Source of the DNA: a virus
IMG/VR virus record: IMGVR_UViG_3300032676_000512
Location: 1-25,727 of that record
Length of the DNA stretch: 25,727 nt
Direction: 5' to 3' (one strand)
In this document: positions 12,125 through 20,760 of the stretch, one piece after another
Position numbering within the stretch: position 1 is the stretch's first letter
How the letters are laid out: every line of letters starts with the position of its first letter
Translations under genes and position numbers: made by a program
The notes under the pieces: model-generated
The model's input: only the letters and a program-made list of their open reading frames with translations
Told to the model about the DNA's origin: nothing
Databases searched by the model: none

Positions 12125-15100
12125 TGTTCTGATTCGTTGTAAGTATCGACCATATCGCGCATGATCATTCTGCGCATGTCCTTATAGTCCTCAAGTTCAT
12201 CTCGACGTTCTTGAGGAGTTTGGTCTTGGTCACGAACTTTATTCATTTCTGCATTGATTTTGTTCAAATGCTCGCGGTTGGTAACGTAATACTGACGCAG
12301 CATTTCAGCATCGGGATGGGTTTCAACATACCGATCATAGGCGTCATCAAAGCCACGAGACTCAAAGTTGTCCAGAATCTTTTTGTTTTTCACCAACGCG
12401 TCGTTTATCTCAGAATACTGACGAGCATCAACATCGGTCTTACGCCCAAGGAAGCTACTCAAGAACGGTAAGTCTTTCTTGGGATCAAAGTCTTCTTTGC
12501 CCGTTACGAAGTTGTAGATGCTCATTACGCTGTTACCAATCGTGGTTAAGCCTTCAGCATACTGATTGAACGCAAACTGCAACTCATCAGGGTTAGGCAT
12601 CCACATGCCATTTGTTACTTTAGCAATAGTATCCGCAGCCGATTTGAACGCTTCCGAAGTACTGTCTCCACCAACTTCACCGTAGCGAGATGGACGTGGG
12701 TTATAAATCTGCCGTCCGAAGTCGTCCATGTTGAACGCGTATTCGAGCAGTGGGCGTACTGGTGCTGGAGCCGCAGAAGTCAATGCCCATCCCATTGGGT
12801 TCTTTTTGAACATATCAATCGACTCGACCGGCAGGGGCAGGAACGACTCTTTGGCGGCAACCGACATATTAGTTACAGCTTCTTCTGGTTTGATATCCCC
12901 GTTCGCCAACGCAGCCATCTGTGATCCTATTGATGCAAACGCGCCCGTGCCAAAGCCCCACGGCATGTTGATGAACTGGGTGTCTTTGCCAAAATACTTG
13001 GTGGCTTGATCGCCAAAGATACTGACAGGCACCCGCATACTACGAACCCACAAACGGTGGTCATCCGAAGCAACCTCGTTACGCCCGTCTTCATCATTTT
13101 GTCCCATTGCACGTGAGCGGTTGTACATCATGTAACCGAAGCCAATAGCCGCGCCTAATGTAATGGCGGCGTTCCTACGCAGCTTGTTGTAGTTCTCAAT
13201 AAACTTTTGCGCACCGGGGTCGTTGTCAATAATTTTTTGGTAAAACTCTTCAGCACCTTCAAGGGATTTAATGCCAAGTTTTTTGCTGTCTTCTATTTGC
13301 TGCAAACGATACAGTGCACCAAAAACTTGATGCCCCATGCCCTGCGTCCAGTTGCTTCTCAAATAACTGTTGGCGCTCTGAAACAAAGGCGACAGCAACG
13401 CGTCGGTTTGACGAACAGCACCCGTTGCCTCGGCCTTGAACATCGGGAACCACGAACCCATTGCCTGACTGTAGTGACCTTTCTTTTCAAGGTTAAGAAG
13501 ATTCTTGGTGAAGGCAGACGCAGACTCAATGGCTTGTTCTTCGGTCATGCCGTTTCTCAAGTTGGCTTTTTTTATGGTGTCGAAAGCCGCTTCACGGTTC
13601 ATGAATTCAAACATGTTGTTGTAGGTGTCAAACACCAGCTTGATCTGGTCAAGCGTCCGGGTAACGGGCTTTCTGTTAAAACTTTCCATAACAGAACGCG
13701 TGGCAGCGTCATTGGTGCCGTAGGCTTTGGAGAACGACATCCTGCCGCCTGCATTATCCCAATCAAGAATGTTCTTGTAGAAGTCATCGTTTTTGGCAAG
13801 TTGTTCTAGCTTTGCTTTATTACCTGTCTCAATTAAATACGATGCTCGCGCAGCTTTGAACGGAGACCCTTTGATGGCTTGCGTAAACATCCGACCCATC
13901 ATTTGACCCGCAGCAAGAGGGCCGTATTCACTCGCCATGATGTTGCCTAGGTTGGTCATACCGTGGCGCACAGCATTTGACGGTGCGAACGCAGGGTTGA
14001 ACCGAGTGAACCCCAATGTAATACCTCTCGTCACCCTACCAACATTACTTATGATCGGGTTCGGGGGAGTAATAATGCCCTTGACAGCATCGCGCCACTG
14101 CTTGTCTTTGAATTGGATAACGTCGTATTTGCCATCTGGACGTGGATGGAGTACCACGTTGTCAGGGTTGTTGTTTTCAAAAAACTCCCGAGCAGCTTCA
14201 CCAGCTTCAAGAGGTTCTGTTAGAACTTTAGCGCCGGGGATTAAATTTTTCTTGGCAGCGTTGTAGACAGCATCTATTAATGCTTTGTTGTCCAACCTAC
14301 GTAGCCCAACTTCAGCATCTGCTATAGTTTGGGTTATCGGGTTATCCGACTCCGTAATGCGGCCTTCTTGCGCATCGACAACTTTGGACAAATCTCTGTT
14401 TACCCGTTGCCCAGTAATCTCATCGAAGTCGGGTCTTTCCGTACTTCCTTTCAAAGTAAAGTACGTATCACCACGACGATTGAACCGTACCCAATTATCT
14501 ACGTGGTCTCCCCACTTGCCAGCCGCACGTTCGATGTCGGTGACTTTTTCACGCAAGGCTTTCTCAGCAGCAAACACAGCGTCTATCTGAGGGCCAAACT
14601 TTTCACGGGCAGCAGCCAGATCTTTTTGGAAACCTTCAATCGTTTCCGGGTGCCAATTACCTACTACAGAATAGGCAGGGTCATCCCGCAGAATGGCTTT
14701 AGTAGCCATGATATGTTCATCTGGGCTATAGCCATTTATGTCAACGTATTGACCGTCAGTAATCCTATCCAGTTCGTCACGTAAATGATCGATTATTCGT
14801 TCTCGTTCGGCTTTAGTGTAATGCTCAGACGAAAGATTATTTATAGTGTCAACTATTTGTTTGCGGTAATCCGCAGGGCTTATTTTTGAACCATTAGGCA
14901 GCGTTATGATTGGATCGGTGCTTAACGGTACCCGCATACGCCACAGATAGTCTCGCAGCTTGGGTTCCGTGATGCCTATAGACCACATCTTAAAATCAGC
15001 AAGGGACTGAGACCACGACCGGCCAGTGGCCTTACTGTAATTTATAAGTGCGTCATGTAAAATATTCGTAAGGTTGTTTACAGCAGGACGTTCAGCCGCA

Positions 15101-17778
15101 CTGGGGGTATTGGTTACGGCATCGCCTATATTGAGGCCATTCTCAATAACCCATTTTTTACCGTGCTGTAGTTCAAGTGATTTTTGTAGATCACTTAAAA
15201 GACGATGCTGGTCTTGGAATTTTTCGATCAACTGAGTGTACGGACGGTCACGGAATTTTTGGACGAACTCTTTTAGCTTGCCAATAAAAGTTCCAGAATC
15301 AACTTTCTTCTGTTCATTCTGCGACATCCCTTCTTTGATCCTACCGACTGTATCTTCAATACTGCCGGGTTCAGGCGGCGCTTCAACACGCACGCTTGAC
15401 ATTTGCGGAACAGGTGATGCTTCAGCACCGGGAGGCGGTTCTTTTCCTTCATCCAAGGCTGCATTGGCAGCATCTATATTATTTTCTTCGGTGGTTTCCG
15501 TACTGGGGTTAATTCCCGTAGGTGATTCTCCGGGTTTTGTTCCACTGAGACGACCTTCTTCAACAAGATCGAATGATTTTTTAAGAGATGAGAGCGCGAG
15601 TGTACGAAGATCATCAGCAGTAAGATCTACCCATCTGCCTCCCATTTTTTGCCAAAACCAAGTTTTGATATTGCTAAATATCTGTTTGACCAATGGCAAT
15701 TCGGGATGTTTACCTACAAGATATGCAAGACGTTCTTCCTGTAAATATATTGAATTAGTGTTTGCTGGTACTTGGTTGTTAGCTTCTACGAACGGGGCTT
15801 CATTATTTTTAATTCCTTGATCAACGCGATCTAGAACTTTTTGATACAAGTCAGGGCCAAGCATGTTTTTTATGTTTGCATGCACCCCAATCTCATGAAT
15901 CATCAATTCTTTTAAAAAACTAGGCTTGACTTTACCGTCAGCATCTAAATGTAAATTGTCTACGTTAAAAACAACTGAATTTACATTGGGGTCGTAATAA
16001 CCAGAACTTACATCAATCGGTGAAGACTGATCCAGTCTTAAAAACCCACTATTAATCAAACGATTAGTATGGATTCCAAAAATAGCTTTCAGCCCCTCAT
16101 ATACATCTTTATAAGTTGTATTTGGGGAATTAGATGGTACTGGTTTTATACTGGGGTGTATGTCAGCCCCCCAACTTAAAACGCTATCGCCAGTTTCCGG
16201 ATTTTGATCAAGAACTCTGGGGGCTATATGGCGAGCCATCTCATCTAAATTATAAGTAGCGTCACCATACGATACATGTTGATCTTCGGGTTCTCGACTT
16301 CTTGGTGGCTCACCGTAAGAATCTACCAATGCGTGGTGTACATCTACGCCATTATCCCATCGACCTTGGAATGAATGATCACCAGTATCAGGGTCTATTG
16401 CGTGGGCATAGACAGTAAAGCGACCATCTGGAGTAAGGACTCGATCGCCTACGTTTAAGTTTCTAGCGGTGTCGTAGCTATCAGTGTGGTTAACAACTTG
16501 ATCGTCGGTAGGTACCGAAGGTGGCACGGGTTCTTGGATGTCTGGTGATTCAGAAGAAATTATAGGCCCACGAGGTGGCACTCCCTCTCGTTCCGGGAAC
16601 TTCAATGCCTCTTGAACGCTCTTGGGGGTAACTCCGTATGTAAAGCCTTCGCCAATCCTCATAAACCCCTTGCCCAATGCAGTGGGAGTATGGAACGTGC
16701 CACCAATAAGAGCGTTTAGCCCAAGATTGTATGGATCGAAAGGCTGGTCGCTAAAGGCTTGTTCGGCGGTATTAATACCGCCCATGATTGCAGCGCCTTT
16801 TGCCGTTTGCCCCCACGCTTTACCTAGTGCCTCTTCACCAACCCCTAGTAAAGACTTAAGCCCCCCATAGCTGGGCCTGAACCCGCCAGCTATAATATTT
16901 GTACCTACACCAGCTAATGTGCTGACCATCGGGTGGGCGGCTTCATCAGCGGCGCGGGTTTCTGCGTCTTGCCCCAACGCTTTGGCTAAATCAGGGTGGG
17001 CTTCTAAAAAAGATTCTTGCGCTTTTTCAACAGCAGAACCTGCTGCAACAGCGCCAGCATAACCCGCTGCAAGATTACCAATACCGGGAATAAATGATCC
17101 TAACGGACTAGCGGCTATGCCTACTAACGAACCCACAGCCGCAGGAATAACATTCCTCTCCGCTGCACGTGCCGCAACGCCTAGCGAACTTGGGCCTTCA
17201 TCAGCAGGAGGTGTTTGCGGGGTGTCTGAGTAATGTAACTTCTGCACATAGTACGAAGCCATCTGTGAGGGCGTACCACGCGGGAGTTCTACCCGATAAG
17301 TATTGCCATCGTTCCATTTTACTTCGTAGGTATCTTTGGCAGACCCAGCCCCCGCTCTAGCTCCGGGTGAACCATAACCTGCTGCATACTCGCCTACGCT
17401 AGTGCCTAACGCATCGCGTCGTGAAGTATCAATCGTGCCATCTGGCCTGACGACACCGGGGCCACCTAGATAAGTGGCACGGAGCAAGTAAGGGTCTGTG
17501 GTGTTAAACCGTTCACTGTTCGACTTGATGTAGGCAACACCAGCCGCTGCATTGTCGTAGGGGTTATTCCACTGAGCATCTTTTGGGATCCTACCTTCAG
17601 CTTTCATCTGGTCGAAGGTAGGCTTGATGACCTGCATCGGGCCGAGAGCGCCCCCCGGCCCTACTTTAGATGTATCAGCACGGCCACTACTAGACTCAGT
17701 TTGATAGATAGATTTGATCGTGGGGGCTAACTCTTCAGCCCCCTGATCCTTGATGATCTGATCTAAATCAACAGCCAT
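12121..17778 (-). CDS. Giant polyvalent virion protein: transglycosylase, zincin-like, LPD38-like
   Basis: An 1885-residue protein. Residues 1-130 are a lytic transglycosylase (SLT) domain: catalytic E28 in QTESSSGR, GPMQV at 46-50, NPYDNAAAG at 72-80 and YLGGPG at 103-108. A Gly/Ala-rich hydrophobic stretch follows near 210-260. Near 540-760 lies a domain with HEIGVH (628-633), a zincin-like metal motif. Long charged helical regions fill the middle. About 1235-1500 resembles LPD38 of large polyvalent phage proteins (FTRFNPAFAPSNAVRHGMTN), and AAITLGAAIGFGYMMY near 1535 is a possible membrane span. By analogy with T7 gp16 it is probably packed in the virion and ejected, cutting peptidoglycan and helping DNA entry. 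Its ATG directly follows the upstream TAA. Overall assignment is good; the zincin reading is tentative. Confidence 0.85.
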   Translation of the reverse strand: MAVDLDQIIKDQGAEELAPTIKSIYQTESSSGRADTSKVGPGGALGPMQVIKPTFDQMKAEGRIPKDAQWNNPYDNAAAGVAYIKSNSERFNTTDPYLLRATYLGGPGVVRPDGTIDTSRRDALGTSVGEYAAGYGSPGARAGAGSAKDTYEVKWNDGNTYRVELPRGTPSQMASYYVQKLHYSDTPQTPPADEGPSSLGVAARAAERNVIPAAVGSLVGIAASPLGSFIPGIGNLAAGYAGAVAAGSAVEKAQESFLEAHPDLAKALGQDAETRAADEAAHPMVSTLAGVGTNIIAGGFRPSYGGLKSLLGVGEEALGKAWGQTAKGAAIMGGINTAEQAFSDQPFDPYNLGLNALIGGTFHTPTALGKGFMRIGEGFTYGVTPKSVQEALKFPEREGVPPRGPIISSESPDIQEPVPPSVPTDDQVVNHTDSYDTARNLNVGDRVLTPDGRFTVYAHAIDPDTGDHSFQGRWDNGVDVHHALVDSYGEPPRSREPEDQHVSYGDATYNLDEMARHIAPRVLDQNPETGDSVLSWGADIHPSIKPVPSNSPNTTYKDVYEGLKAIFGIHTNRLINSGFLRLDQSSPIDVSSGYYDPNVNSVVFNVDNLHLDADGKVKPSFLKELMIHEIGVHANIKNMLGPDLYQKVLDRVDQGIKNNEAPFVEANNQVPANTNSIYLQEERLAYLVGKHPELPLVKQIFSNIKTWFWQKMGGRWVDLTADDLRTLALSSLKKSFDLVEEGRLSGTKPGESPTGINPSTETTEENNIDAANAALDEGKEPPPGAEASPVPQMSSVRVEAPPEPGSIEDTVGRIKEGMSQNEQKKVDSGTFIGKLKEFVQKFRDRPYTQLIEKFQDQHRLLSDLQKSLELQHGKKWVIENGLNIGDAVTNTPSAAERPAVNNLTNILHDALINYSKATGRSWSQSLADFKMWSIGITEPKLRDYLWRMRVPLSTDPIITLPNGSKISPADYRKQIVDTINNLSSEHYTKAERERIIDHLRDELDRITDGQYVDINGYSPDEHIMATKAILRDDPAYSVVGNWHPETIEGFQKDLAAAREKFGPQIDAVFAAEKALREKVTDIERAAGKWGDHVDNWVRFNRRGDTYFTLKGSTERPDFDEITGQRVNRDLSKVVDAQEGRITESDNPITQTIADAEVGLRRLDNKALIDAVYNAAKKNLIPGAKVLTEPLEAGEAAREFFENNNPDNVVLHPRPDGKYDVIQFKDKQWRDAVKGIITPPNPIISNVGRVTRGITLGFTRFNPAFAPSNAVRHGMTNLGNIMASEYGPLAAGQMMGRMFTQAIKGSPFKAARASYLIETGNKAKLEQLAKNDDFYKNILDWDNAGGRMSFSKAYGTNDAATRSVMESFNRKPVTRTLDQIKLVFDTYNNMFEFMNREAAFDTIKKANLRNGMTEEQAIESASAFTKNLLNLEKKGHYSQAMGSWFPMFKAEATGAVRQTDALLSPLFQSANSYLRSNWTQGMGHQVFGALYRLQQIEDSKKLGIKSLEGAEEFYQKIIDNDPGAQKFIENYNKLRRNAAITLGAAIGFGYMMYNRSRAMGQNDEDGRNEVASDDHRLWVRSMRVPVSIFGDQATKYFGKDTQFINMPWGFGTGAFASIGSQMAALANGDIKPEEAVTNMSVAAKESFLPLPVESIDMFKKNPMGWALTSAAPAPVRPLLEYAFNMDDFGRQIYNPRPSRYGEVGGDSTSEAFKSAADTIAKVTNGMWMPNPDELQFAFNQYAEGLTTIGNSVMSIYNFVTGKEDFDPKKDLPFLSSFLGRKTDVDARQYSEINDALVKNKKILDNFESRGFDDAYDRYVETHPDAEMLRQYYVTNREHLNKINAEMNKVRDQDQTPQERRDELEDYKDMRRMIMRDMVDTYNESEH

Positions 17779-19770
17779 TTACGACGGTACCTTAGTCACC
17801 GTTACCCCCGGTGGGACTCCCCCGCCGGGCATAAATCCGCTCAAGTCAATACCAGCAGCGGTGAGTTGCATCGCCAACGCCCGTGCCTGTGCTTGCAACT
17901 TTGGATCAGTTGCATATTCAGGTTTTTGTACAATTTTAGAAAGTTGGCTTATAGGCATTTGATATTTTGAAGCAATCACACCTTGTTGATAGTTTCGACG
18001 GTCTTCAGCGCTCTGTTTTGAAGTTTCAAGTCTTTCCTGCATGATCATGTCTGTTTGGGCCTTACTAACTCCAGCCATCATCAGACGCTCCCTAATTTCA
18101 TCCGCGCCCATGCCTGTTCTCAGGAGGCTATCAACTTCATTCGTGTACTGTTTAAGATCTTCACGGCTAAGCGTTGCTTCAGTACGCAGGTTCTGCGACT
18201 TGCGAGCCTCCTCGTTCATCAACGCATCTGTCTGCAACTTGTCAAGGTTGTTAAGCGCCCCCGCTCTTTGAGCAGCAAGTTCTTGTTTTGCTGCACCTTG
18301 GGCTGCAAAGTTTCTGCCAAGTGATAACGCAACACCCGCAAGACCGGGAACATAACCGGGTTGATTCCCACGAAGGCCCGCTTGATTTAGTCCGGCACTC
18401 ATACCAGCTAAATCGGCATAGCCCCCCGGTGCAGTACCTGCGTTATACATGGCATCAGCTCGCGCACGACCGTCGCCAATAATGCCAGACACTTTATTGA
18501 AGGCGTCGCCAATCCCCATTTCTTTTTCAGTTTTCATGAACTGATCATGAACAGAATCGAACGTAGGACGTGGGCCAAGATCATTAAGTCTCTTTTTGAT
18601 TTCATCAGTCCAGATACTGCCCAATGGTGGGTGGCCGCTCGCGTCTGCCGCTGCAACTCGATCTGTGGCAGTGTGGTCATCCGGAAGCGATGCAATAGCC
18701 GCAGCGGGATGGATCAATGCTGGAGAGAATGGGCCACTAAACTGACTTGGGCTACCAAACGGCTGCGTTGGGTCTGGCAGTTTACCGGTGCCAAACAAAG
18801 TTGACATTGCTTCACCGGGAGTACGTATTGGAGCAGAGGGCAAGTAAGGGCCAGAACCAACACCGGGGAGAGGCATTAGATTTTGTGTTCGCCCACCAAT
18901 AAGCCTTGCTGCGGCATTTTGCTGTAACGCATTTTGATTATAGAAACCTGCCCCTGCTCCTTGCATCCCTTGGTTAAAAGCATTAGGTACAGTATTCCCA
19001 AAGAAGTTACCTACTGAACTAAGAGTGTTGCCCAACACAGATTGCTCAAACGGTACATAAGGGGCATCGTTAGACACATCTGAACCATACGGCCCAGAAT
19101 ACTTCTTAACCGGCCCACCATGTGCGGCAGAAAAATCTATATCAGACGGAACCATTTGAGGCGCTTGCACAGGTCTGCCACCTGCGTTTGGCGACTGCTC
19201 GCTGCTTCGTGATAACACATCAGCGTAATTCGCAGTCATCAGTGCCGACTGAATATCGCCACCTTCATCAAACGCAACAATGCCACCGCCAGCATAATTT
19301 TTGCCAATGTTGTGCACTGCAATATCAGCGAGGCCACCGCTACGAGCATGAGCAGTTGGCATAGACATCGGTTGTGGTGCGCCGGGGCCAATCACTGGCG
19401 GCTGACCCATCTGGGGTTGCCCCATCTGTGGAGGCTGACCCGTCTGCGGTGCTTGCGGGACTTGAGGAGGTGGGTTGGCTTGCGACAGCAACTGCTGCAT
19501 ACGATCTAAATTTAATTTTTGAGCTTGCCCTGCGATGCTCGTTGTAGGTGGCTGCGGCAATGCTGGATTAGTTTTCTGTATGTCAGACAACATCGAATAC
19601 AACATGGCTGGGCTAACCATCCCATTTGTATCCAAAACTTCTTGTCCCAACGCTGCACGAATCTGATCATCGGGCATGTTCTGAGCTTTTAACTGACGAG
19701 CTTTTTGCTCGACAGCATTCATCTTCATGGCTGTCTGGGGAGGCTTGACTGATTTAAGAAGGTCGTACAT
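17779..19770 (-). CDS. Pro/Gln-rich virion (internal) protein, 663 aa
   Basis: No enzyme domain. Order of regions: a short helical N terminus (EQKARQLKAQNMPDDQIRAA), a Pro/Gln/Met-rich low-complexity stretch near residues 95-135 with imperfect repeats of GQPPQMGQ, a GGLADIAVH...NYAGGGIVAF segment, a Gly/Pro/Asn-rich middle, and a charged helical part near 500-610 (DKLQTDALMNEEARKSQNLR). GGGGT-like purines 6 bases upstream support the ATG. Its place between the giant ejection protein and other low-complexity virion proteins suggests an internal virion or DNA-transfer protein, comparable in position to T7 gp14/gp15. That role is inference from order and composition. Confidence 0.7.
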   Translation of the reverse strand: MYDLLKSVKPPQTAMKMNAVEQKARQLKAQNMPDDQIRAALGQEVLDTNGMVSPAMLYSMLSDIQKTNPALPQPPTTSIAGQAQKLNLDRMQQLLSQANPPPQVPQAPQTGQPPQMGQPQMGQPPVIGPGAPQPMSMPTAHARSGGLADIAVHNIGKNYAGGGIVAFDEGGDIQSALMTANYADVLSRSSEQSPNAGGRPVQAPQMVPSDIDFSAAHGGPVKKYSGPYGSDVSNDAPYVPFEQSVLGNTLSSVGNFFGNTVPNAFNQGMQGAGAGFYNQNALQQNAAARLIGGRTQNLMPLPGVGSGPYLPSAPIRTPGEAMSTLFGTGKLPDPTQPFGSPSQFSGPFSPALIHPAAAIASLPDDHTATDRVAAADASGHPPLGSIWTDEIKKRLNDLGPRPTFDSVHDQFMKTEKEMGIGDAFNKVSGIIGDGRARADAMYNAGTAPGGYADLAGMSAGLNQAGLRGNQPGYVPGLAGVALSLGRNFAAQGAAKQELAAQRAGALNNLDKLQTDALMNEEARKSQNLRTEATLSREDLKQYTNEVDSLLRTGMGADEIRERLMMAGVSKAQTDMIMQERLETSKQSAEDRRNYQQGVIASKYQMPISQLSKIVQKPEYATDPKLQAQARALAMQLTAAGIDLSGFMPGGGVPPGVTVTKVPS

Positions 19771-19773
19771 AAA

Positions 19774-20751
19774 TTACCCCGAAGGCCCAAAGAAGCTGCC
19801 AAGTCCGGTTAAAAGATTCGCACCGATAGCTGTTGCGTTTGCCGGTGCCGCATACATCGTAGATGCGCTTTGTGCAACAGGCACTTTGTTTATAGCACCC
19901 ATAAGATTATTAAGTTGCTGGTACGGGAAGTTCAACGCATTGTAGTAATTCTGCATTGAATTATTAAAGACGTTTTGTTCCTGTCCTTGTTGCAGTGCAC
20001 CTGCACCCAGTAGCGCAGTATTGATACCGGCATTCTGAGTGTAATCTTGCATACCGAGATTACCCAACGCACCAGAAGCGGCGAGTTGGTTTTGATTGGC
20101 AGTATTGAACTGCCCCTGCGCGTTCTGGAATGCGTTCTGTAACCCAGTCGCTTGGATGTTCTGTAATTGTTGCTCAAGCCCCTGTTGCCCCATCGCATTA
20201 ACAAGTGCTTCACGAGAACCGCCTAAACCCCCTGCTTGGGTAGCGACACCCGCCATACCGGGGAGCTGTTGAGCGTAGCCGCGAATAGCGCCCTGCTGTT
20301 GTTGAGCGATAACATCGTTGACGTAAGGAGACATATACTGGTTGACGTTGGCACCAGTAAATTGGTTAGTCCCCGCCATCCCTGCAAGATTCGCTGCCTG
20401 ACCGGTATAAGCCGAAGGCTGCATCTGCTGTATATTTTGGAAAGCTTGAGTTTGCTCAGGCGAGAACCCAGCTACCTGCTGTCCGGTATAAGGCTGATAC
20501 CCCGGCCCGTTAAAGATTAAGTTCGATAGCGAACCTAAACCCTCCATCGCATAGGGCATCAACTCTGGCGGGATGGTGTTCTGGTAGACATTAGTCGTCG
20601 TGGCGTTTGATGCCGAACTTGACGGTGTACCTGACCCCGTTGCCAGATTGGTAGGTGTGGCGTATGTACTAAGGGACGTACCCGCCAACGGGTTGCTAGT
20701 AGTGGCAGAAGTATTAGTATTTGCCGAAGAACTTTGTGTTGGAAGTGCCAT
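19774..20751 (-). CDS. Gln/Asn/Ala-rich virion protein, 325 aa
   Basis: AAGGA 6 bases upstream of the ATG. The first 55 residues are Ser/Thr/Asn-rich and disordered. The rest is a Gln/Ala/Gly-rich helical protein with GFSPEQTQAFQNIQ, YMSPYVNDVIAQQQQGAIRG, GGLGGSREALVNAMGQQGL and a string of NAQGQFNTANQNQ. The YxxPYxxDVI and GGSR pieces are ones I associate with podovirus virion or DNA-injection proteins. It ends GSFFGPSG. Probably an internal or head-tail protein of the particle; no specific partner is visible. It lies 3 bases before the next leftward gene. Confidence 0.7.
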   Translation of the reverse strand: MALPTQSSSANTNTSATTSNPLAGTSLSTYATPTNLATGSGTPSSSASNATTTNVYQNTIPPELMPYAMEGLGSLSNLIFNGPGYQPYTGQQVAGFSPEQTQAFQNIQQMQPSAYTGQAANLAGMAGTNQFTGANVNQYMSPYVNDVIAQQQQGAIRGYAQQLPGMAGVATQAGGLGGSREALVNAMGQQGLEQQLQNIQATGLQNAFQNAQGQFNTANQNQLAASGALGNLGMQDYTQNAGINTALLGAGALQQGQEQNVFNNSMQNYYNALNFPYQQLNNLMGAINKVPVAQSASTMYAAPANATAIGANLLTGLGSFFGPSG

Positions 20752-20760
20752 AGTTATTCC

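Noticed and set aside
13207-13809. 200-codon + strand frame inside the giant virion gene
   Set aside because: It lies fully antisense to a 1885-residue gene with clear domains, has no plausible ribosome binding context and no recognisable protein features.
15236-15820. 194-codon + strand frame
   Set aside because: Antisense shadow of the giant gene; Ser/Arg-rich composition typical of a mirrored frame.
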